Assembly (NCBI GenBank): GCA_947311845.1 | Contig: CAMZMU010000111.1 | Span: 13,832,006-13,896,005 of the forward strand | Source: Poa pratensis | Lineage: Eukaryota; Streptophyta; Magnoliopsida; Poales; Poaceae | DNA: 64,000 bases | Direction: 5' to 3' | Part shown: positions 22,570-34,100 of the stretch, in pieces | Numbering within the stretch: the stretch's first letter is position 1 | How the letters are laid out: each line of letters opens with the position of its first letter | Notes under the pieces: generated by a model | Database searches by the model: none | Told to the model about the DNA's origin: nothing | What the model saw: the letters and a program-made list of their open reading frames with translations, nothing else | Program-made: the position numbers and the translations under genes

Positions 22570-25466
22570 TCAAATCTTTACATCGCTTTCCTTGACGTAC
22601 TGCCGTATGACATGGAAGCGTCGGAGAATATGTTTGGCGGTGGAGTGAGACCTTGGTTCCCTCGCGTTGGCAATAGGACCTGTGTTGTCGCAGTAGATGT
22701 TCACAGGGTCTTGCGCACTGGGGAACACTCCAAGCTCGATGACGAACTTCCTCAGCCAAACAGCTTCATTTGCAGCATCCGTAGCAGCAATATACTCCGA
22801 TTCCATTGTAGATTGGGCTACTATGGGTTGTTTCCCACTTCTCCAGCTCACAGCGCCTCCGTTCACCTTAAACACATAAACTGTTTGTGATTTCGAGTCA
22901 TCTGGATCTGTGCAAAAACTTGTATCAATGTAACCTGTTACGCCAAGTTCCTCTTCACAATCTCCATAAACAAGAAACATGTCCTTGGTATGCTTAAGAT
23001 ACTTCAGTATGGTTCTTAACAGTTGTCCAATGATCCTTGCCAGGATTACTTTGGAATCGACTCGTCAAACTAAGAGCCAATGCTACATCGGTTCGAGTAC
23101 TTAACATGGTATACATGATCGATCCTATAGTCGAAGCATATCGAGTGCCATCCACCTTGGCTTTTTCAAAAGCCGTTTGTGGACACTGAGCCGTGCTCAA
23201 TGTTTTTCCTTTGACAACCGGCACAAGACCTTTCTTTGCCAGATGCATATTGAACTTCTTCAATATCTTGTCAAGGTAAGTACTTTGACTTAACGCTAAT
23301 AGGCGCCTTGATCTATCACGATAAATCTTAATGCCTAATACGTATGCAGCTTCTCCTAAGTCCTTCATCGAAAATTTACTGTTTAAATATTCCTTCACAC
23401 TTTTCAGAAGTTCCACATTATTCCCAATCAGTAATATATCATCCACATATAGAACTAGGAATGCAACTAAGCTCCCACTCATTTTCTTATAAATGCTAAT
23501 TTCTTCCGGATTTTGGACAAATGCAAAACCTGTGATCACTTCATCAAAACGAAGATTCCAGCTCCGAGATGCTTGCTTCAGTCCATAAATGGAACGCTGA
23601 AGTTTGCATACCTTGCCAGCATTCTCTGGACTGATAAAACCTTCAGGTTGTACCATATACAACTCTTCCTCAATGTACGTTGTTTTGACATCCATTTGCC
23701 ATATCTCATAATCATGATACACAGCTGCTGCTAGCAAAACCCGAATAGACTTTAGCATCGCTACCGGTGAAAAAGTTTCATCGTAGTCAATTCCATGAAC
23801 TTGTCGGAAACCTTTTGCGACAAGCCGAGCCTTATAGACGGTCACATTACCATCAACATCAGTCTTCTTCTTAAAGATCCATTTATTCTCGACGGCCTTG
23901 CGCCCTTCGGGAATCTCCATCAAAGTCCATACTTTGTTGTCATACATGGATTCTATTTCGGATTTCATGGCCTTAAGCCATTTCTCGGACTCGGGTCCTT
24001 CCATCGCCTCTTTGTAGTTCGTAGGTTCGTCTTGTTCAATTAACATGACGGTGCAAACAAGATTACCGTACCACTCAGGAGAAGTACGGTTTCTTCCAGA
24101 CCTACGAGGTACAATGGCCTCCTCGACATTTTCTCCCACTCCATCTGTTATGGAGGACGGTTCAGGAACAGTTTCCGCTGCGCCACTCGGAATTTCGAGT
24201 TCAGGATCAACTATCTCATCGAGATCTATTTTCCTCCCACTTACTCCTTTAGCGAGAAACTCCTTCTCGAGAAAGGTGCCGTTTCTAGCGACAAACGTTT
24301 TTCCTCAGCTTGGTGGTAGAAGGTGTACCCTATGGTTTCTCGCGGATACCCTACAAAGATGACCTTTTCCGATTTCGGTTCGAGTTTGTCAGGCTGCAAT
24401 TTCTTGACATAAGCCTCACAACCCAAACTTTCAGGAACGACAGCTTATGTTTCGTTCCATGCCATACCTCATACGGTGTCGTTTCCACGGATCTGGATGG
24501 AGCCCTATTTAAATGAATGCGGCTGTTTCTAACGCATATCCGCAAAACGATACGGGCAAGTCGGTAGGAGACATCATAGACCGTACGCTATCTAATAAAG
24601 TACAATTACGTCGCTCGGACACGCCGTTGCGTTGCGGTGTTCCGGCAGGCATAAGCTGTGGCACAATTCCACAGGCCTTCAGATGTGTGCCAACCTCAAA
24701 ACTCAAATATTCGGCACCACGATCGGATCGGAGGTGCTTTATTTTCTTGTTGAGCTGATTTTCAACCTCACTTTGAAATTCTTTGAACTTTTCAAAAGTT
24801 TCTGACTTGTGTTTCATTAAGTAGATATACCCGTATCTACTCAAGTCATCAGTGAAGGTTACAAAGTAACGATAACCATTGCGCGTTGATACGCTCATTG
24901 GGCCGCACACATCTGTATGTATAACTCCCAATAATTCCGACGCCCGTTCAACGAAACCATTGAACGGTGACCTAGTCATCTTGCCCATGAGGCACGGTTC
25001 CCAAGTGTCAAGAGATCCAAAATCTAATGACTCCAAAAGTCCAGCTGAGTGGAGTTCCTTCATGCGCCTTACACCAATATGACCAAGTCGGCAATGGCAC
25101 ATATACATGGCGCCTTACACCAATATGACCAAGTCGGCAATGGCACATATACATGGCGGTATCATTACTGATTATCTCATAAGCACTCTTGTTCTCAAAA
25201 TGGTTTTGCAGGTCAGCCTCCATGGCAAAGAGCATGCCACTCTGGACATAAGAGGAAACTTCCGCCTTGAACAGATATACATTCTTCTCATCTTCAGAGG
25301 CGGTGTCTACAGGCTTATCACCAATGGCGGCTTCCAGAACGTAGGCCACCTTGTGGGAAGTGAGGAGGATCCTCAGGTTGCGGAACCAGGACATGAAGTT
25401 GGAGCCGTTGGTCTTAAGATTTTCTTTCTCAAGGAACAGGCCTAGGTTAAAGGTGGGGCGAGACAT
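22570..25466 (-). pseudogene. Copia polyprotein remnant (gag fragment, integrase, RT, RNase H)
   Basis: Minus-strand order: a gag N-terminus (from 25466, FNLGLFLEKENLKTNGSNFM) runs abruptly into the pre-integrase zinc motif (CHCRLGHIG, CLMGK) near 25100. The rest of gag and the protease are therefore deleted. The integrase core shows IHTDVCGPMS, FTDDLSRYGYIYLM and PQRNGVSERRN. Reverse transcriptase (22994-24139) has KWIFKKK, YKARLVAKGF, a shortened MDVKT segment and the YVDD catalytic motif in LYVDDILLIG. RNase H (22570-22980) has STMESEYIAA. Frames are broken at ~25100, ~24500, ~24240 and ~22990. Confidence 0.88.
25068..25156. repeat. Short tandem duplication (about 45 bp) in the copia gag-integrase junction
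   Basis: GCGCCTTACACCAATATGAC recurs about 45 bp later, after CATATACATG. It sits exactly where the gag-protease deletion joins integrase and adds a frameshift. Confidence 0.85.
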
Positions 25467-26500
25467 CTACAATGGAATTTGCAAAATATAAGACGTTTGT
25501 TCATAATAAAATACGGGTTCAAGTTTTTCAAAAATAAAACTATTAGAACTCCCACTCAAGACGAGTCGTCTTAGTGATTACACAACCCTCATCCATTACA
25601 CTACCCCCATCGATCAGGCAGATAGCATAACTTCAAAGGTAGACATCGTATATCGATCACATCACCGCATGTGACTCGTGCTTAACTTTTCGGTACTTGT
25701 GTTCCGAGGCCATGTCTATACATGCTAGGCTCGCCATAACACCCTCTGACATATTTGCGCGTGCAACGTGGCTTACACCCACCGTATGCGAACGAAGAGA
25801 TGAGTATACCCGCACTGTGGTGTACCCCGTAACGTAGAACTTTATTGGTGGTGCACGACAGAGGGAGAACACCATTACCGGAATTTTGGGAGGGATCATC
25901 TTATATTACTACCGCCGTGTAACTAATATATAGACATATATATACACAATATAAGATGCTCATAATTTATATATATAACATCAAAATGTAATGCGGAATG
26001 ATATGGTCTCCTCCGCGCCGATGGTCTCCTTCGCGTCGACAGTTTATAAACAATTTAATAAACCTACCTTGACCATATCACATTGCCCCTGCAAAATAAA
26101 ATTAGACGCTTTCTACTTTATCTTTTGCATGTTTTACGTGGCTTGGGGCTGTCGTAAATAGAACCGATTCATACCTACGAACCTATGACCACAACAACGA
26201 TCAAATAATTGCATATTTATTCATCCCTTTCGGGCCCTCCATTGAAAATGCAAAGCCAACTAAAGAGAGAGAGACAGACACCCGCCAGCCACATATACGG
26301 TACAAGCCGTATGTCAGTTGTGGAACCAGTCTCGCGTAAGCGTACGCGTAAGGTCGGTCCGGGCCGCTTCATCAACTCAATGCCGTCGACAATGCAAGTG
26401 CACGCGAGAGGGTAGCAAATAAAAGAACGATGCCCCCATGATAAACATGGGTTCTAAAACCGTATAGCTATATCTACGCATATATCGGCTCTGATACCAC
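25467..26500 (-). other. Copia untranslated leader with primer-binding site
   Basis: No ORF of note. The plus strand at 26487-26500 reads GGCTCTGATACCAC, so the minus strand carries GTGGTATCAGAGCC, the initiator-Met tRNA primer site usual in plant copia elements, directly next to the 5' LTR at 26501. Confidence 0.8.
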
Positions 26501-29500
26501 TGTTGGGAATCGTAGATAGAAAACAAAAATTTTCCTACAGACGATAACATTAAACTAGCCAGGAGCTATACTATGCAGATATAGTAATACGGAGGAGATC
26601 AGAATACATACCCTTGTAGACCGGAAGCGGGATTACGTTCCCGCACAAACGTTGTCGGTGGAGACGACGGCGTCGACCTCAGGGTCGAGTAGTGGAAGAA
26701 GACAGCTCCCAGCACCAAACAATGGTGCCTCGCGGTTCCACACACGTACGGTGTGGATGACGACCTCCGGGCTCCAGATCCAGCGGAGCAGCGGAAGTGG
26801 AAGATTGGATCTAGCAGCACGGCGGTGTGCGTCTAGTGGAGAGACTTCTCTCAAGCCGTGCGCAGCCCCAATTGCGGAGCTACAATTTAAACGGATGACA
26901 GAGGAGAAGGAAAGGTGCAATTTCAAAGGCATGGGGGGCATCCTATATAAAGGAGGAGGAGGGAGGCCAACCCCCTTGGCTCCCCCATGTGGGACTAAAC
27001 TCCACATGGGGTGCGCCGGCCACCTAGGTGGGCCCCATTCGGCCCACCCTAGGTCGGCTAGGCCCTCCCCCATTTCCCAAATGGGGGTTTCCCTTTAAAA
27101 TTCGAATTAAATTAAATAAAAAATATATTTAATCACTAATAACACTTATTAATATTAAATACATATTATTTAATTCATTCGGACTCCGAAACATATTTCG
27201 TTGCCCTCCGATCTCCATCGGACATGTTTGGAACATTTTCGGAGTCTCCAGTTTCTTTTCTCTCTTCAATCCAATCTAATCGTCACCCACCCTTAAGTGT
27301 GTTACCCCACGGTTCGGGATCACGCCAGACATGATCAAGACACATTCTCTGATCAATGACTAAAAGAGGGATCAGGATACCCATGATAGTCCCTGGGTGT
27401 CCACGAATGACTTTCTATCGTTTGAACCTTTAGACGTCCAGCTTCATCCTCTTGCCTAGTGATACTTAGATTGTCCGAGCGTCATTCTCTGGTATCACGT
27501 TTACCGAGCATGACCCCGTCATAGACAAATTGAAAGTGCATGTGTTGCCCCTTGCGTGGTTTTGGTAATTAATGACAATCCTTATGGACTAATGTTTGCA
27601 TTGAGATATACTTGTAGATCTTGTCCATAGGAAAAGATTTGAGTTCATGTGTTGGACTCTAGATGATTCATGATGATCAATGCTCTACTCAAGGGTTTAT
27701 ATGAAGAATGGTCATGTGTAGAGTTGAGCATATTGCAAGTATGTCTTGAAGGATTCAAGACATCATCTTTGTGAAGAGAGAGAAGATGAAGTGCAAGTTC
27801 AAGAGAAGCATCTCGAAGAAATTCTATGCTTGAAGCTTGCCACCCATGTGGAGATATTGGTCAAGTGAAGATGTGCCTGTGAGAGGCTCTTCCACATTGG
27901 TGTATGGGGGAGCAACATTTGAATCTTCACCAAGCAAAGCGCAAATCAAGAAAGGTGGTCCACTTGAAGAGATCAAGATCGTCATCATCTAGCTCAAGTG
28001 GAATGTGCAAGGCAAAGGTATGTTCTTGATAGGGTTTCTCTCTTACCGGTCTCATGGTGTTAGTGGGAGACCGGGTTATACGATAGACAGCGTACTATCA
28101 AGAGGGGCTCTCAAGTGAGTAACTTGATCGCATCTTTGTGGAGAGCTCAAACCTTTGCATACTTGGCATATCATCTTTCCTGCTTCTTATTTGGCTCTTC
28201 TCCTTGTTGGGTTTTGGTGCTTGTCGTGATCTTCATGACAAGCCCAAGTTCTCCAAAAACGGATTTCATATGTATATCTTATTGCGTTTTTTATGTTCGA
28301 GGTTTTACCGATTTGTATTTTCTAATAGAGGTCAAACTCTCTACTTGTGGTTTCCTCCTCACATGATGCACTATGATGTGTATATGCATAATATTGTAGA
28401 GCTTGTGAGTATCTTCTAACAAGCCCAAGATCATAGAAAACGGAGTCCGGATGAGAAACATATTGCGGTTTTGGTTTGGAGGTTTTATCGGTTGTTCTTT
28501 TATCGAGAGGTCTAACCTTTCCCCATTTGGTTTTATCCTCCATTGTTGGACTATGATGTTTCTCTGCATGATCTTGTAAAACTCTTCGTTGCGATTCCAA
28601 CGAGCCCAAGAACATCGAAAACGGAGTCCGGATGATCAAGATATGATCGTTTTCGTGTCGAGTGTGTTTGCAGTTTTTCCAGGCCGGCCTGGCCAGCCCA
28701 GAGGCTGGGCGCCTCTGCTGGTAGGCCGTCCTATAGGCCAGCCAGGCCGGCTCCCGGGCCGGGCTCACAATTTCTGAGCATAACGGTTGGTTTCGGGGAA
28801 CCTATTTAAGGGGCCTTCTTCCCCAATGGTTCCCCAACTTTTTGAGCTTGTTTTTCCCCTCTTTCTCCTCCATTGTTGACCTTTGGAAAAGCTTTGCCCC
28901 TCTCAATCCCTCCCATGATTCTTGCATATCTTTGAGGGAAAGTGAGAGGAGATCTAGATCTATATTCCACCAATCCATCTCTCCTCTAAGTGAGGGGAAC
29001 CTAGTAGTTCTTGATCTTGGAGTTCTTCGTGCTTTTCCTCTTTGGTCTTCCTTTCTTATTCCCCCATAATCATTTGTTGCTTTGTTGGAATTTGAGAGTA
29101 AAGTATTTGAGCACTTGTGCTCTTGCCATTTGCATTTGGTGCATCAGTTTGCTCTCCACGAGGATTCGTGAAAGTTGAAAGTTTGTGAGCTTGTTACTCT
29201 TGGGTCATTGGACCCTAGACGCCCTTGTGGTGGTTGAGACCTTTTGTGGTCACTTGTAGCCATCCGGGAGCCCCCAATCCAATTGTGGGTTGTGCCCCGG
29301 GTTGTTGTTGAAAGGCTCCGGATTCCGCCTCGAAGGATTCTGATAGTGGAAGGTGAACCAATCCTTTTGTGGTGCGGTTCATCGGAGAATAGGGTGAGGC
29401 CATTTGTGGTATCTTGAGTTTGAGACTCACACCCCTCCAACGAGACGTACTCCCTTAACAAGGAGGAACTCGGGAATACATCCTCGTCTCCGTGTGCCTC

Positions 29501-30317
29501 GGTTATTTCTATACCCGAGCTATTTACTTACGCACTTTACATTGTGATAGCCTTCGTGCTTGACGTATTCTTTATTGCTATCACCTTGTTGCTTGTCTTG
29601 CTTAGCATAAGTTGTTGGTGCACATAGGTGAGCCTAGTTTATTTAGGTTGTCGGCTTGTTAATTTAAACACCTAGTTTTATTCCGTAATTATCAAGCCTA
29701 AACCGGAAAAGTTTTAAACCGCCTATTCACCCCCTCTAGGCGACATTATTGTCCTTTCACAAATCTATCTTTACTCGTCCGTGATATTACATCCCCGTGA
29801 CTTAGTCACATGCTTGCAAGCTCATTGACGTAATCTCACCGAGTGGGCCCAGAGTATCTATCATGCTATGTGGATTAGCAATTCCCGCTCTTGATCACTC
29901 GCTTCTACTGCTTCCTTCCGATACCCGAAAGTGTCACCTTTATTGTCACGCTATATAAGACATGCCGTTTGATGCGATCAGCCGCACCTTCCAGAAGCAG
30001 AGATTTGATATGATCTCACGGTCGAAGGTATGAACACTACGTTTTTATATTTTGGGTATGTCCATCAAATCATTCACCTAATGATATGACTCCATTGTCA
30101 ACCGACGTGATTGTGCATGATCAGGAAACCTTGATCATCTGTTACCCAACGAACTAGTTAAACAGAGGCTACTAGGGAGCTGGTTGTTTTCATACCACAC
30201 GTGTATTAATGTTTCCGCGTAATACAGTTATAGCTTGGTGCAAAAATATATTATGAACAATTGAGATATGACAAATAAAATCACTTTATTAATTGCCTCT
30301 AGGACATATCTCTAACA
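26501..30317 (-). repeat. Copia 5' LTR, split by a solo LTR
   Basis: LTR sequence at 26501-27530 and 29765-30317, parallel to the 3' LTR. Continuous once 27531-29759 and one CAAAT are removed. Confidence 0.88.
27531..29759 (+). mobile_element. Solo LTR, 2229 bp
   Basis: Starts TGAAAGTGCATG, ends GTCCTTTCA and is flanked by CAAAT (27526-27530, 29760-29764). No internal retroelement domain and no second LTR: the product of LTR-LTR recombination. The 'CACCCCCTCTAGGCGACAT' text just before the end is common in grass LTRs. Contains four imperfect repeats around 'AACGGAGTCCGGATGA' (28250-28640). Same family as the fragment at 641-1058. Confidence 0.88.
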
Positions 30318-30322
30318 AGAAT

Positions 30323-30853
30323 AACACAAAACTAATATGTGAGAACAACAAAATGTAATATCAATAAAACACCGAATATGTGAGATCATTTTCTAAGCAA
30401 AATGAACCAACTATATTTCTATGGAAAATGCACTTAATATTTGAGTGACATATGCGACCGAATATGTGAACAATTTGGAATCAAACCATATGTAGTTCTA
30501 CAAATAATACTACCCACCTACACATATAAAGTCGGTTTCTAAGCAAAATTAACCTACTAAATTTTAGCCAATGAATAATGTACCTATCCTAATGCTATAG
30601 ATCTACAAACATGTCATAGTTCCACAACAAAATACAAATCAACTAGCTACTAGCGTTCAACCGAAACTTGCAAATAGAGGCCAAATGAGATGTAATTATT
30701 GGACAAAAAGGGGATCGGAGGAGAATACCTGGAGGAAATAGTTGGGGACGAAATCCCTAGCGTTTTCGGTCAGATTTGAGAGGAACCGGAGAGGGATTAG
30801 TGAGGGGGAGAGACAACCGCCGTCGCCGCCGCCATCTTCTCCTTTCTGTTTCT
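30323..30853 (-). other. Probable 5' exon/intron region of the MULE-borne gene
   Basis: AT-rich intron-like sequence, then a GC-rich stretch. Minus-strand ATGGCGGCGGCGACGG begins near 30835 but reaches a stop within a dozen codons, suggesting 5' leader rather than coding exon. Confidence 0.35.
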
Positions 30854-31123
30854 CGGGTCGGGTGGAGTGAGCGCTAAGGTTGGGGAGGGCGCCGTCGCGC
30901 GACTTAACACTGCCCTTGTGATCGGGCGCTATACTACCTAAAGTGGGCCCCGCAGCCGCCACGCTGGCAGGATGTGTAGCGCCTGATGGGAAGGCGCTAC
31001 CATGTAGAGTATATCGCCTGATTGTGGGGCGCTACTCAAAATGGTTAGTTCAGAGAAATAGTTTCGCCGAACATTCATTCTGTGAAATAGTTTCGCCACG
31101 TGGTCAAACGTGTCCATTTTGCC
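30854..31123 (-). repeat. MULE right terminal inverted repeat
   Basis: About 270 bp, inverse of 7791-8107. The outermost base is 31123, followed by the 9-bp duplication GGAATCCAG at 31124-31132. Confidence 0.9.
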
Positions 31124-31184
31124 GGAATCCAGGGCCCAGACCCACCTACCAGCTCCACACTTGCATTCTCGCTAGCAGGCAGGG

Positions 31185-34100
31185 ATGGCCGGGAGCAGCA
31201 TCTCCGCCGTAGCCGGCGGCAGACCGCCGCTGTTCGCGACGGAGAAGCCGAAGCTGATGGTGGCGTACCGGCTGTACGCGGGCACCATCTTCGCCGGGAT
31301 CCTCCTGATTTGGCTGTACAGGGCCACCCACATCCCGCCGAGAGACAGCAGCGGCCTGGGGTGGCGGGCGTCGCTCGGGCTGCTCGTGGCCGAGCTCTGG
31401 TTCGGCCTCTACTGGGTCGTCACCCTCTCCGTGCGGTGGAACCCGATCCGCCGCACCACTTCAAGGACCGCCTCTCCGAAAGGTAACGGCTAAATCTACG
31501 CTGCTTGTTTTGGGCTTCCTGTTCTGCTTGGACCGAATGCCTAGTGTTTGAGGAAATGATTAGCTGGGAAAGTAGAATTTTGGTGGCCATATCAGTTCAG
31601 GGGCTTGACTCTGAAGACGATGTGATCCAGATTCTGAATCACAGCAAGTCGAGCCACTTGGAATCTGTGATCCATGAAGACCTATTTATTAAACGTATAA
31701 ATGTGACATGGAGAAGAAACCTTGTATTATAGTGTATGACTGCAGTGTCGATAGCACCTCACCCATTTTCTGCTGCAATCTAGATGTGGTCCACAAGTGT
31801 ACGCTGATCTGTCACATTTTATTTTATGCCCAGATATATTAGGCCGTTCGAATTGAGAATTATCTTATGAAGAAATAAACAGTAGTATCAGCTCGTGGAA
31901 AAATACTTGTGACTTTGTGGTTTGTGCTACTAAATATACTTAGCATGTGACAACACCAGATTTCTCATTCTGTTTAGTTGGGCCGACATAACAGAGCTTT
32001 GGGTACATTTTTTATTATAAAAATGATCATACCTTCATAATATAGTTGTATTTCTATTCGCAAAAACAAAAATAGTTGTATTTCACCCAGGAGTTATGAC
32101 TACTACCAAATCTGACACCGTAATGCTCCATCCAGGACCTCCATGGATATTGTAATACTGCACATTTATGGCTGGTTACACAGTTCAGATAGTTGATATC
32201 TGCATAACAACAGAACGTGAACAAAATTTGTTTTGACTCTATTATCTATGTCACCGGTGAATGACTTGCTAAAGTACTGGCTACAAACAGCTATGGCGAG
32301 AACCAGCTTCCCGGTGTGGACATATTTGTGTGTACAGCGGACCCAGCTCTTGAACCACCGATGCTTGTCATCTCCACTGTTCTATCTGTTATGGCTTATG
32401 ACTACCCACCAGAGAAGCTAAACGTCTATTTATCTGATGATGCTGGTTCCGCTATAACGTTCTATGCTCTTTATGAGGCATCTGAATTTGCAAAGCACTG
32501 GATTCCATTTTGCAAAAATTACAAGGTGGAGCCCAGGTCACCAGCTGCCTACTTCGCCGAAGCAGCTACCCCTCATGATGCTTGTAGCCCTCAAGAATTT
32601 CTTCGCATGAAGGTAGAGCACACACTTTTTCTGCATCTATTCTGATGCAATGTAGCTTATCTCAAAAGAAATGATGTTTTGCTAATTCCTGATACAATAG
32701 TTACTGGTGTGGGTGCTTCCTGGCCTTTCAGCTGTGCTGTGTAAGGCTGTGAAACGAACACATCATTTTCTTATTAGGTTTTCTTCTCTTTCTGAATTGC
32801 AGGAGCTGTACAAAGATTTGACAAATCGTGTAAACTCAGTAGTACATTCAGGAAAGATTCCCGAGGTTCCAGAGTGCAATCGCAGAGGCTTCTCTGAATG
32901 GAATGAGACGATAACTTCTGAAGATCACCCTTCAATAGTCCAGGTAAAACTTGGTAGTTTGGTCAGAGTCTGACTACTAGATGCAGTACATGGCAATTGA
33001 TTTCAGATAGTATGCTAACTACGATATGTTTGAAAAACAACTTGTGTAGCTAATACAGAGCTAGTAAACTGGTTATAACAGCTGAATTAAAGTGTTGTGG
33101 AAATAGTAAATATGTTTTGTATATCTATCAAGTACCTATGATGAATAATTATGGGCAATCTATATCAGTATTGGAGCTTCCATGTTTGCTCCGGGAAGAT
33201 AGAAATCCCATAGTAATCGGAAGGAAAAGAAAGAGATATACATCACTTATTTTACTCTCTCCAGATTATATAAGTGCAAATTAATCAGTGTACACCAGAA
33301 CATTTACAATTATTGAAGAATTAAGGATCATATTTGTGTAAAAAATACAACTGTGGTTTATTTTTTAATTATCCAACTGCGCAATGGATTGGGGAATTAG
33401 CAAGTAAAAATAAAGGCATAAATGCCTATTTGGCTTGATTCACATGCAGAAGATGCAAAACGACCCTGTCATGGTTGATATTGATACAGTGAAAAATCTA
33501 TCTTCACAGGAAACTGTAATGGAATAATGAAATTTCTCTCTCTTTCTGCATAATTTTTATGATCCCATCTGATCAAATTGTTCACCATTGTTAGATTCTG
33601 ATTTATAGAAATAAACGGAAGACCGTTGATGTTGATGGAAATGCACTGCCGAAACTTGTGTATATGGCACGCGAGAAGAGACCACAGGAAAAGCATCACT
33701 TCAAAGCTGGGTCGTTAAATGCTTTGGTAGGTCATTTGTTCCCTGTTTGGTACATTAAAGATTTTCTAGAATTACCATTTAGAATAAAGCTGCATTGTGT
33801 TTCTATAACTCCTGATTTTTTTTGATACTCCTGAATAAATTCAATTGTGCAGATAAGGGTATCTTCGGTGATAAGCAACAGTCCGATCATTCTGAATGTT
33901 GATTGCGATATGTACTCTAACAATTCGGAGTCCATCAGAGATGCATTGTGCTTCTTCCTAGATGAAGAGCAAGGTCAAGATATTGGTTTTGTGCAGTACC
34001 CTCAGAACTTTGACAATGTGGTGCACGATGACATCTATGGCAATCCCATCAATGTTGTCAATGAGGTCAATAGAAATTTAATATAGCACCTCTTAAAATT

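Larger units (their letters stand above)
12901..30317 (-). mobile_element. Ty1-copia LTR retrotransposon (Angela/BARE-like ends), hosting two further insertions
   Basis: Termini TGTTGGGAATCG (plus-strand left end) and ATCTCTAACA (right end), flanked by AGAAT at 12896-12900 and 30318-30322. Coding order on the minus strand is gag - integrase - reverse transcriptase - RNase H, as in copia. Native length without the nested Athila-like element and solo LTR is 7295 bp: LTRs of 1636 and 1583 bp around a 4076-bp interior. The LTRs show scattered substitutions. The interior lacks most of gag and the protease. Confidence 0.9.
7791..31123. mobile_element. Mutator-like element (MULE), ~5.9 kb native, interrupted by nested retrotransposons
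   Basis: The outer ends GGCAAAATGGACACG and its inverse complement CGTGTCCATTTTGCC bound long TIRs. The 9-bp flanks are GGAGTCCAG (7782-7790) and GGAATCCAG (31124-31132), a MULE-type target duplication with one mismatch. Native content is a MURA-type transposase remnant (+) and a plant-mobile-domain gene (-). Subtracting the copia insertion (12901-30317) and its 5-bp duplication leaves 5911 bp. Both genes carry lesions, so the element is probably immobile by itself. Confidence 0.85.

Noticed and set aside
27531..29759. Nested gene from ORFs at 28115-28768
   Set aside because: They fall within a solo LTR and consist of imperfect internal repeats; no protein family.
30696..30962. Minus-strand ORF as an independent gene
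   Set aside because: It runs from the MULE TIR into its leader and has no recognisable domain.
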